A stretch of 64,000 nucleotides of DNA from Elymus sibiricus (Eukaryota > Streptophyta > Magnoliopsida > Poales > Poaceae), in NCBI GenBank assembly GCA_039707655.1, contig CM077665.1, forward strand, positions 313,100,486-313,164,485, given 5' to 3'. Of this stretch, positions 33,480-43,203 are shown in pieces (position 1 is the first letter of the stretch; every line of letters begins with the position of its first letter). The position numbers and the translations under genes are program-made. Under the pieces are notes generated by a model. The model ran no database searches and was not told where the DNA came from. It saw only the letters and a program-made list of their open reading frames with translations.

Positions 33480-34862
33480 GGTGGTGGTTGCAGTATGACT
33501 TGCGGCTCAAGGCATCAGCCATTACATTAGCCTTGCCAGGTGTATAAGAAATACCCAAGTTGTAATCTGCTATGCACTCCATCCATCTCTATTGATGGAG
33601 GTTCAGATCCGGCTGAGTAAACATGTACTTCAGACTTTGGTGGTCGGTGTAGATCTTGCAATGGTTACCAAGAAGGTAATGCCGCAACTCTTTCACTACA
33701 TGTATTACTACAGCAAGTTCGAGGTCATGAAGGGTAGTTCTTTTCATGAAGACGCAATTGACGAGAGGCATAAGCAATCACTCTGCGCTCTTGCATTAGG
33801 ATACATCCTATTCCTTGACGTGAAGCGTCACAATAAATGACAAGTCCTTACGAGTATCCGGAGGAGCAAGTACTGGAGGAGGTGTCAGTTTGTCTTTAAG
33901 TGCCTGAAAGCTCTCCTGACATTTTTCTGTCCACTCATATTTAACACCTTTGTGAAGCAGATTGGTTCAGGGCTTTGCAATCTTGGAGAAGTTCTCGACA
34001 AAACGACGGCAATAGCTGGCGAGTCCGAGAAAACTTCTGACTAGCTTGATATTCTTCGGGGGAGTCCAGTCAAGAATAGCTTGAACTCGTTCTGGGTTGA
34101 CCACGATACCATTCTTGGAGATCACATGACCAAGGTAGGTTAATTCGTCCAACTAGAACTCACACTTGGAATACTTTGCATAAAGTTGATGCTCCCGAAG
34201 CTTTTCCAGTATAAGATGAAGATGTTCAGCATGCTCTTCTTTATTCTTGGAATAAACCAGGATATCATCCAGATAAACCACGATGAATTTGTCGAGGTAG
34301 TCCATGAATATATAGTTCATCAGACGAGAGAAGGTTGCTGGTGCATTGGTTAAGCCGAAGGACATGACGGTATACTTGTATGAACCATAGCGAGTAACGA
34401 ATGCAGTCTTGGGAATATCCTCTTCACAATCCCAAATCTAATGGTAACCCAACCTCAAGAAGAGTTTTGAAAACACCGATGAACCAGCAAGTTGATCATA
34501 CAGATCATTGATCCGAGGAAGCGGATATTTGTTCTGAATAGTTGCTTGGTTGATGGGACGGTAATCCTGGACCAACCGATTCGTACCATCCTTCTTCTTG
34601 ACAAAGAGAGAAGGTGCTCCCCAAGCGGAGGAACTTGGACGAATGAAACCACAATGGAGCGATTTGTCGATTTCCTCCTTAAGTTTAAGGAGTACATGTG
34701 GTGGCATCTTGTAAGCTCGTTTGGCGATAGGAATGGTGCCTGACACTAAGTCGATGACAAACTCAACAACTCTCGCATGGGGGAATCCCTGGGAGTTCTT
34801 CTGGAAAGACATCTGAGAAGTCACGGACCACTGGGATGTTTTCAATCCCCTCAAGAGGTGAC
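33480..34862 (-). pseudogene. R3 reverse transcriptase and RNase H
   Basis: Ty3/gypsy polymerase domains. The palm carries [54 protein letters not shown] and the catalytic [13 protein letters not shown] (about 34240-34280). The thumb/connection has [12 protein letters not shown]. RNase H has LELAVVIHVVKELRHYLLG, YTDHQSLKYMFTQ and the chromovirus-like ADALSRKSY (about 33500). Broken by in-frame stops near 34438, 34153, 33967 and 33585 and by one frame shift near 34780-34860 relative to the protease. After the domain, a C-terminal tail is readable to about 33170. Integrase (H-H-C-C, DDE) is absent. Confidence 0.9.
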
Positions 34863-36337
34863 GCATTTAATGCATTCAAGGCATATAGTCGGGCTTCAGC
34901 ATCTTGAACAAGATGAGCTTGGTAGCTTACTATCTCGTTAGAAGGATGCAAGAGGTGGACGGTTTTGGTGGCGCAAACGATTGACGCCGTATGAGGTTTC
35001 AACCAATCCATTCCTAGAATGAGGTCAATATTGGACGAGTTCAACATAATAGGAGAGACATGGAATTCCAACCCTTCAATTTCAACGGGGACATTGGGGC
35101 TAACCATGGAGGTTGGACATTGGCCCGCAGGGGTGTCTACCACTATTGGAACGTCCATCTCTTCACATTTAATGTTATGCATGTATGCAAAAAGATTCGA
35201 CATGAAAGAATGCGATGCTCCCGTATCAAACAATACAGAAGCTAGAGCTGAGTTAACAAGAAGGGTACCCATCACAGTAGCAGGCTGGTCTTGAGCTTCA
35301 TTCAGTTCAATGTTGTTAGCCTGACCACGACCATGAGCAGGCCTGGGATTGTTGTTTCGGGGTTGGTTGGAAGGCAATGCAAGCCGATTCTGATTCTGCC
35401 TGCAATCTCTGGCACGACGTCCTGGACGACCACACTTGAAGCACAGCCAATCCTTAGGACGGGAAGGGGGAACGGGAGCTTGTGGTGGTGGAGCTGGAAG
35501 CCTCGGTTGCCTTGGTGGTGGAAGGGGCATACGAGGTGCAGCATAGGACAGCCTTGGAGCAGGAGCAGGTGCATGGTACATGTTGTGGGGAATCCAGATC
35601 TTGCGCTTCTGAGTTGATGAGCCCGAAGATGAGCCCATGTCACGGTTGCGCTTGCTGCTGCCCTTGTAGTCATGCAGACCAGTTTCAACTCGAATGGACT
35701 TGGTCACCAAGATGGCGAAGTTATCAAAGTCCTAAACAAGGAGTGCGAGCTTGATATCGTGGTGAAGGCCTTCACAAAAGTTCTCCTGCCTACGAGCATC
35801 AGTTGCAATGTCTTCTTCAGCATAGCGGGATAAATCCAGAAACTCCCGCTGATAAGCATCCACAGTCTTGTTGCCCTGGGTGAGATTGCGGAACTCACGC
35901 TTCTTCCTGTCCATAATTCCCTTAGGAATGTGGCGGACACGGAATGCAGCTTGGAACTCCGTCCAGGTGATGATGGTTCCAACAGGCTTTGAGCGCCTGT
36001 GACTGTCCCACCATTGAGCAGCGTGACCCTTCAGGAAGTACAACGCAAAGGTGACATAGCTAGCCATTGGGGCGCTAGCAGACTCTAGCTCATAGGTGAT
36101 GTCGCGGAGCCAGTCAAGAGGCTGAGTTGAGCTGCGGTAGACAGCAGGGTTGAGGCACATAAAGTCCTGCGGAGTCATTGGGGCTGGTTGTTGATTCATG
36201 TTCGGCCTTGGAAACAGATCCATAAGCCCTTGCATAAACTGGCGGTTCAGCTCAAACTGCTGCATCATTCCAACCATGTATTCGGGTGGCGGTGGTGGGT
36301 CAGGCGCACCACAGCCACGTCCAGCTGGTCTAACCAT
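34763..36337 (-). pseudogene. R3 gag and aspartic protease
   Basis: One frame from ATG 36337 (MVRPAGRGCGAPDPPPPP), interrupted by a TAG at 35732-35734. Gag core: QPLDWLRDITYELE, YFLKGHAAQWWDSHR, FRVRHIPKGIMDRKKREF and DAYQREFLDLSRYAEED are the hallmark of plant gypsy gag. Then a Pro-rich linker and one zinc knuckle, CFKCGRPGRRARDC, whose usual His is Arg. The protease active site is VLFDTGASHSFM, followed by IDLILGMDWL. The frame closes at 34763 just after [10 protein letters not shown], where a shift leads into reverse transcriptase. Gag builds the particle; the protease matures it. Confidence 0.92.
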
Positions 36338-36415
36338 TCTGTCAAAATTTAATAGTGGTAGCTTAGCATTGAGTAATAGCAAAGACAATGAATCATTCAT
36401 GAGGTAATCATGCAC

Positions 36416-36870
36416 AATGAAGGAAGTGCAATATATACATCATAGTAGTCAAACACGACATCCGGATCCATACATAGGTCTATTACAAACCAGCGGTACA
36501 AGTTCGGAAAGGTAAACAACCTAGACCACTAGGCGGCACGCAGGCACGCGATAGAGAGATACAACAATGGGACATAGCGATATGCTACATCAATGTCGGG
36601 GACAACCAATGAAGCCAGGTAACTGCCGATGATCACGTATGGCAAACCTGGGGGCAGGATTTTGCAATCCATCAACACTCTGATGCGGGTACTGGTCCGC
36701 ACCGGGGAGCAGAGGTCCACGTGCAGGTGTACGACCTCCAATAGCAGGCCACTCAAGACCTGGTGGTAACTCTGTCCTGCGCGGGTAAAGGATTTAATCT
36801 GGATACATCCCCAGACGGACTACTGGTACCAACTGATCCATAGCATCGTAAAGACGAGTACGAGTGGCGT
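36416..36870 (-). other. R3 spacer and end of the leader ORF
   Basis: Minus strand. About 36805-36870 is the last part of the leader ORF (MDQLVPVVRLGMYPD then stop), cut by R4 from its main part at 42431-42951. The rest, to the gag start, shows no gene. Removing R4 and one ACAAC restores a single frame across the junction. Confidence 0.6.
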
Positions 36871-36875
36871 ACAAC
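36871..36875. repeat. R4 target-site duplication, left
   Basis: ACAAC, identical to 42426-42430. Confidence 0.93.
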
Positions 36876-37847
36876 TGTCGGGGCAGGATGCACACGATCA
36901 CCTATGGGACCACGGGTCCCTTTGTGGTTCGGCGGGGCAGAGCTCACGTTGCGTAAAGAGCAGAGGCCATGGGACAGCACGACGATGGGACACTGGTGTT
37001 TTACCCAGGTTCGAGCCGCTGGGGAGCGTAAAACCCTACTCCTGCTTTGGTGGATTGGATGGGGGAACACGAAGCATGCGCAGTGCTCAAACCGGGCAAG
37101 GGATGCCTTCGGGTGAGCTACTACGCTAGTAGAAGTGTCCAAGGGTCCGAATCTTGAGCTAGGTTGCCTTGGGCCTCCTTTTATAGGTCAAGGGGCAACC
37201 ACAGTGGCAAAACAGATATTACCTAGTGATTAGATAGCTAACAGTGCTATCATACCTAACACTGACACTTAGGACAAAATGCCATAAATGCTAGCCTATG
37301 TGGCGTGCGGGGGCGCATCCCCGGCAAGCTTCTACCACCGCTTGGATGCCTGGTGCTTAGTGTCTTGACATGCCTATGGACGGGTGTCATATGGACATAA
37401 TCTGTCTTCCGGTGTGTCGCCATGTGCTTAGCGAGAGCCACTTAGCCACCTGAGGGCTCGACACCGCATTGACAAGTGACTGGCGTCGCGATCCGGTGGA
37501 GCGGTGGCCGATCGCTCGCGCCTACAGGGGAATGTCTTGCCGGGTCTTCCTGAAGATGCGTGTGCCTCGGTCCCCGGCGGGCACCGGGGGCGTGGCTGGC
37601 GCGGTATGGGCCCCTCCTTGGCCGTTGCGTTGAGCTTGTCGGCGTTGCTAGCCAGCGTAGGCTGCCTGTGCCGGGGTCTTAGTCTTTTTGATGCACTCCT
37701 TAATCTCTCGTAGAGTGGCTTCTCTGGCTTGGATTGGTGTTGGTGGGGTGGTAGCTTTTCCCGGCAGGCTTAGGCCATCGGGTCGGAGGCTTACCGTCCG
37801 TGCACAATTCAGGGGGAAATAAACACCCATGTTTGTGTACCCCGACA
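36876..37847 (-). repeat. R4 3' LTR
   Basis: 972 bp, equal in length to the right copy. The minus strand carries TATAAAAGG in the middle. Purine tract at 37848-37865. Confidence 0.93.
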
Positions 37848-38187
37848 GAAGCCCCCGGGCCTGAGCCATACGTGTCGCTTCGCACGTTGGGTTAAGCCCC
37901 AAACAGTGCACGGACACGCGTCGAGGAAGTGCTGCCCTCAAGCACTTGGTTATGATCACTTGTCAAACCCACGTCCACTCCGCGCGATTACCGCAGGTCG
38001 TGGGGTCATGGAACAATAGCTGTTGCCAGTAAAAGAAATGGCATTTCTCCGAAAAGATATTGAAGAGCCATCCCCCACGCGGTTTCCTTAATAAAAAAGG
38101 GAACGTGCAGGTGCGCTGCTCCTTCCACCGCCGCCACTCGTCCTCCAAGCGCTGCTAGCCCCGCCGCCGCTCTTGAGAGCCCAAGAG

Positions 38188-40134
38188 ATGGGGAAGAAGA
38201 CGAGCGCTGTGAAGGGGAAGCAGTCGGCCACGTCGGCGGCCCCAGCGGCTGACGAGAGGAAGAGAAAAGCAGAAGAGCTGGAGCGACTACGATGGAGAGA
38301 TGTGGTTTTCTCCCCGTCGAACTTGGACGGCAATGCTTTGATCACAAGGTACGCCTATATGTGGGGGAGGGCGACGAACGGGCATGGAGCACCTGTAGTT
38401 CTACCAGACAGCCCCAAGGAGAAGACACCATCAGATTCGTACCGCTTCTTCTGCGCATACTTTTTCTGTGGCATTCCCCCCCTTCTCTGATTTCTTCTTG
38501 TGTTTCTTGTTGATTTCTGACTTTAATTTTTCGACTTGCTGCTTTTGTCTGCAGCTTCGCCACTTGAGGAGCCTGAGCTGCTAGAAGAAGTGGCTGGCAT
38601 CGGGAAGGATGCTGCTGAGGAGGCGATGAAGATTGCTGCCGCGGAGGGCCACGGGCAGGTTGCCAGGGATGCTTAGGAATCCTTAGAGAGGACATAACCA
38701 GCCCCTGGCAGCGCATCTGGCCCAGGTATAGTTATCGAGGAGAAAGCCCCTCTCCAATCCATGGGGCCCTCCACATCAAGCTATCCTCTGGCTTCGGCCC
38801 TACGGTCTCCTGTGAACAAACTGGCGCTGGTCACTGCTCAGCTTGGTCCCACAACTCCTGGCTCACCCTTCTCAGCGGGCGCAAACCTTGATGAGGAAAT
38901 TAGAAGGATACTGGCGCCGCTGTCTCAGAGGGTTGAAGAAACTGACAGTTCTGCTGATGGCACCAAAGACTTGGCTTTCTTGGAATCCATGGCAGCAGGG
39001 CTCAAGGATGTGCAGAGCAGGTACAGCTTCAAATGGCAGGCGGTCAAGGAGCAGCGTGAGTCAGCAGAGCTCGTGGACGAGCATCTAAGGGACAAAGAGA
39101 ACGAGCTGCGAGAGTGGTACAACCGGCAAGTCTTTTCGCTGAAGAGGCAGTATGAGACACTATCCATGGCCAAGGAGGACGTTGCTGCCCGGGAGGCTCG
39201 ACTGGTGGAGAGCGAAGCGCTTCTGAACACCAGAGAGGCGAACATCTCCTCCCGGGAGGAGACCCTTGAAGCTACTCTCTGCGGCAAGGACGAGGAATTG
39301 GTAGGCCTCGTCCAGCAACGCACTAAGGAGCTGGAGGATGGCCACAAAACCATTCTCGACTCGCTTTCTCTAGAGTCCTCAGCTCAACTGAAGAAAGTGG
39401 CCGACGAACTTGCTGCCGCATCTGCCGCCAAGTCCGATCTCGAGGACCAAGTGAACAAGCTGACGGAGGACCTTGTCGGGAGTAGCAGGGAGATTGGGGC
39501 CCTCAAGGAGGAAGCGCGTAAAGCGAAAACCACTCTGGAAGAGGCGCAATCGCAGCTTTCCTCCAAGAGCCAAGATCTCAACGCCGCCAATGATACCATC
39601 TCTAGCATGAAATCTAGGCTTTCCTCCTTGGAGAAAGACCTTGAATCTACCGGTGTCCGCGAGAAACTGCTGCTGACGGACCTGAACAACGCGAAGACCC
39701 TCCAGAAAGAAGCAGAGGACAAACTGGAGAACCAAATTCGGCAGCGCGACCTCTGGATCAGGAACATGACTGACATCGCCGAGCGCCTCACTGCCCAGAT
39801 TGCAAATATGGACATGAAGAGCTGGGCCTTCTTCGTTGGTAAGCACGAGGTTCCAAGCATCAAGCTGACACTATTCTTTGAAGGCTTGATCGAGGGGCTG
39901 AAGATGTATGAGAATGACAGGGCCGCTTGCTTCGCCAACGAATCTCGGAAAGTGGCTCGCGACGCTCTCTTCCTGGTCTTGAGCAACCTCGCCTTCTTCC
40001 ACCCGGAACTCGACCTCTCCGATGGTTTCAAGAAGCTGCCATCGGGCGCTGACACCTCTGCTGCCGTGAAGAAGGCCAGTCCTCTTGCCGACAGGGTCCT
40101 CTCGGTCGCAAGGACCCAGGGGAGCCACCGGGGT
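38188..40134 (+). pseudogene. R4 antisense coiled-coil gene (aORF type)
   Basis: Runs against LTR transcription. A first exon starts at ATG 38188 (MGKKTSAVKGKQSATSAAPA). An intron ends at TTTGTCTGCAG (38554). The frame then continues (LEEPELLEEVAGIGKDAAEE) with in-frame stops TAG 38674 and TAA 38695, and is open from 38761 to 40134 (458 residues). Residues about 60-340 are a long Glu/Lys/Leu coiled coil (LKRQYETLSMAKEDVAAREARL-type heptads). The last 120 residues are globular (WAFFVGKHEVPSIKLTLFFEG; FLVLSNLAFFHPELDLSDGF). The C-terminal block resembles that of the R6 antisense ORF. Function unknown. It may be nuclear or cytoplasmic; no signal peptide or membrane segment. The donor of the first intron is not certain. 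Confidence 0.75.
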
Positions 40135-41150
40135 TAACTTTGAGCCTTCCTCACTATCATGTTGTCCTGTACTTAAGACACAATAGGTATCCTGTATTAG
40201 GCCATGCACTATCTTTGTTTTAATGCTTGCTGAACTGATGTTTTTATGTAAACATATGCTATCCCCTTTGCTTCCCTACTGGTGTTCGTATGGTCGTTTT
40301 CTTTGCGCGTTCTGGTTACCTGCCAACAACATGCTGCCGCGATTGTTCTGAGGAACGGGTCCTTAGCATTCTGCTGGCAAAGACACGCTGCTGGTGAGTT
40401 TTTCCTTGGGGGTGTTTGATGCTGCCGCATGTTTCATTGAGCAGGCTCGAAACAAAACATGGGCGCAAACAAATACAGCAAGGTTCCATCACGCACTAGA
40501 CTTGCCATACGAAACCTTTGGTTGATGAGGGGATACGCAAACGTGAATTTCGATGAAAATTGATAATCATGTCAACTTAGCTTTCGTCACGGTTCCTCTT
40601 CCGCCCTGGCGCATACTTTTTTTGCGTTCGTCGTCCCTTCCTTCATTCGTGGTCACCTCTCCCCTTCGCGTTTATAGGTGAACACAAACGTGTGTACTTT
40701 CCTTTGCCCTGAGATGAAGAGAAAGCGACGAGGGGCAAACGGAGGAACTTGGAAGCCCGTTAGTTGTGAGTGCAATTCTCGATATGAGCCTGCCGGGTTA
40801 ACGTAAACATTCACAACTAATCGAAAAACGGGGGGAGCAACCATAAATAGCTAAGACCTCTCCCCTTTCTTCACGTCCAACAGTCCCGTTATGGCCAATG
40901 TGACGGGGGCGTTGGTGAACAGGGCCTTGCCGTAGTTTGCCTACCGGGGGTGCCAACCGATGGATTCGCTCTAGCATTTGGCTCGGGATTTTACCCTTGG
41001 CAGGGAAAATGCAGGACCGAGCCTCATGCGAGCATATCGACATTGGCATCGCCACTCCCCGGCAGAACTGATCACAGGCGGGGAAGGAGAGGGGAGAGGA
41101 ATTTAGCTGCGTACCACTTTTTTTGTTCTGTCAGATCAAACTGTACCTCC
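40135..41150 (+). other. R4 interior without genes
   Basis: 3' region of the antisense gene (AT-rich, several AATAAA-like words near 40185-40260), then spacer. Only short frames without family features. Confidence 0.5.
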
Positions 41151-41366
41151 CTAGGATTGGGCGGGCTTGCTCCTCTTCGGCATTCCTCGCGCCAGCTTCG
41201 GCCGCGGGGGACACGATGGTGGCGCCTCCTGCACTAGTCGCGTCGCCCACGACGCCCACCTCACACGCTGCCGCCGCGGTGCTAGTGGCGCCTGCGGCGG
41301 CGTGCGAGGGAGGGCCTTCGAAGTGGAAGGATGCCTGGTCGCGTCGGTCTTTTTCTTGGTAGCCAT
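41151..41366 (-). CDS. R4 short gag-position ORF
   Basis: 71 residues from ATG 41366 (MATKKKTDATRHPSTSKALP), basic and Pro/Ala/Arg-rich, about 90 bp inside the 5' LTR in the sense direction. Its place and composition match the start of a gag reading frame, as at R7 61314, but no gag domain follows. It may be a truncated remnant or simply leader. Confidence 0.35.
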   Translation of the reverse strand: MATKKKTDATRHPSTSKALPRTPPQAPLAPRRQRVRWASWATRLVQEAPPSCPPRPKLARGMPKRSKPAQS

Positions 41367-41453
41367 GGATGAAGAAGATGGTGACGAAGATCGACGCGCT
41401 GCTTACAATCTCAGGTTCGCGCAAATGACGCCCCCTACCTGGCACGCCAAAGA

Positions 41454-42425
41454 TGTCGGGGCAGGATGCACACAATCACTTATGGGACGACGGGTCCCTT
41501 TGTGGTTCGGCGGGGGAGAGGTCACGTTGCCCAAAGAGTAGAGGCCATGGGACAACACGACGATGGGACACTAGTGTTTTACCCAGGTTCGGGCCACTGG
41601 GGAGCGTAAAACCCTACTCCTGCTTTGGTGGATTGGATGGGGGAACACGAAGCATGCACAACGCTCAAACCCGGCAAGGGATGCCTTCGGGTGAGCTACT
41701 ACGCTAGTACAAGTGTCCAAGGGTCCGAATCTTGAGCTAGGTTGCCTTGGGCCTCCTTTTATAGGTCAAGGGGCAACCACAGTGGCAAAACAGACATTAC
41801 CTAGTGATTAGATAGCTAACAGTGCTATCATACCTAATGCTGACACTTAGGACAAAATGCCATAAATGCTAGCCTAGGTGGCGTGCGGGGGCGCATCCCC
41901 AGCAACCTTCTACCACCGCTTGGCTGCCTGCTGCTTTGTGTCTTGACACGCCTCTGGACGGGTGTCATATGGACATAATCTGTCGTCCGGTGCGTCGCCA
42001 CGTGCTTAGCGAGAGCCACTTAGCCACCTGAGGGCTCGACACCACATCGACAAGTGACTGGCATCGCGATGCGGTGGAGCGGTGGACGATCGGCTCGTGC
42101 CTACCGGGGGATGGCTTGCCGGGTCTTCCTGAAGATGCGTGTGCCTCGGTCCCCGGCGGGCACCGGGGGCATGGTTGGAGCGGTATGGGACCCTCCTGGG
42201 CCGTTGCGTTGAGCTTGCCGGCATTGCTAGCCAGTGTAGGCTGCCTCTGCAGGGGTCTTGGTTTTTTTGATGCGCTCCTTGATCTCTCGTAGAGCGGCTT
42301 CTCTGGCTTGGATTGGTGTTGGTGGGGTGGTACCTTTTCCCGGCAGGCTTAGGCCATCGGGTCGGAGGCTTACCGTCCGTGCAGAAGTCAGGGGGAAATA
42401 AACACCCCTGTTTGTGTACCCGACA
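41454..42425 (-). repeat. R4 5' LTR
   Basis: 972 bp, nearly identical to the left copy. Ends abut the leader (41453 and below) and the target duplication (42426). Confidence 0.93.
41757..41763 (-). promoter_or_regulatory. TATA box in the R4 5' LTR
   Basis: Minus strand TATAAAAGG within the LTR; the equivalent box is in the other LTR near 37180. Confidence 0.6.
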
Positions 42426-42430
42426 ACAAC
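42426..42430. repeat. R4 target-site duplication, right
   Basis: ACAAC, identical to 36871-36875. Confidence 0.93.
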
Positions 42431-42951
42431 TCAACAGTCAGAGCTCGGACATCACGATCCAGCGTCTCAGTGTACTAAACCAGTATTTGTGGGTCGTAAC
42501 GATGACTCACATAAGGGGTACAGACCGCAGTGTAGGACCGGTCGTTGCGCTGCCACACGTAAGGGGTGAAGACAGCGGTGTCTGATCGAGTCTCATCTCT
42601 AGCAGGGACATATGGAATGTATCTCGATCCAGTCTCCCCCAAGCAGGGGTGCTCTCTACGGAATCGGGTGATTGCAGTAAAGGCTGCATCATGGACTGCC
42701 ATATAAACAGTCACTCCAACACCACAATAGGTGTGCAGCTCAGTGATGGAGCGGTCACACCGATCCCAGATAACAACCTCAGCTTGGTACTGCTCCTGGT
42801 TGAACTCGCGGTAGTCCTCATAAATAGTGTACTCGGGGTACCAGCGATATCCCAGCCTGGTCAAAAGGTTGATCAGAATGGCCGGGAATCCAGTCGCATC
42901 GACAGCCATAGTCAGACAAACGAGCTGCCTAGAGGGACGCATCTGTAACAA
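42431..42951 (-). pseudogene. R3 leader ORF between LTR and gag, cut by R4
   Basis: Minus-strand frame with LVCLTMAVDATGFPAILINL, LTRLGYRWYPEYTIYEDY, EVVIWDRCDRSITELHTY and SRYIPYVPARDETRSD. I do not recognise a domain. It is a compact Tyr/Trp-rich globular-looking protein ahead of gag, a place where some large plant gypsy elements carry an extra ORF. An in-frame TAG at about 42475 and the R4 insertion break it; the end lies at 36805-36870. Role unknown. Confidence 0.6.
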
Positions 42952-43188
42952 GGAGATTCAAAGATGTCAAATGTTAGTGTGTGCATCATAACTTCAACGG
43001 AAAACAATTGTCGATAAAACAACTCTCCGGTGGATGTGATCACGAGAACCTAATGTTAGAATTAGCAAATTCTTTAACCCGAAAGAGAAGAGAGATCAGG
43101 ACCCACAGTATAGACGAGGAATAAAGATCCTAATACCACTCGATTGAGATGTGGGCCCACAACCCACAGGTCCCAGGATCGAAACCTG

Positions 43189-43201
43189 GCTCTGATGCCA
43201 A
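43189..43201 (-). other. R3 primer binding site
   Basis: Minus strand TTGGCATCAGAGC, one mismatch from the initiator Met tRNA consensus, 2 bp inside the 5' LTR. Confidence 0.85.
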
Positions 43202-43203
43202 CT

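Larger units (their letters stand above)
36876..42425 (-). mobile_element. Short-LTR, non-autonomous retrotransposon R4
   Basis: Two 972-bp LTRs (36876-37847 and 41454-42425), perfect ACAAC duplication. Minus orientation: next to the right LTR the minus strand reads TCTTTGGCGTGCCAGGTAGG (leader), and next to the left one GGCCCGGGGGCTTC (purine tract). The interior has a short gag-like start on the minus strand and a long coiled-coil gene on the plus strand. No protease, reverse transcriptase or integrase. The LTRs are nearly identical by eye, so it is probably the youngest insertion here together with T2. It lies inside the leader ORF of R3. Confidence 0.95.
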
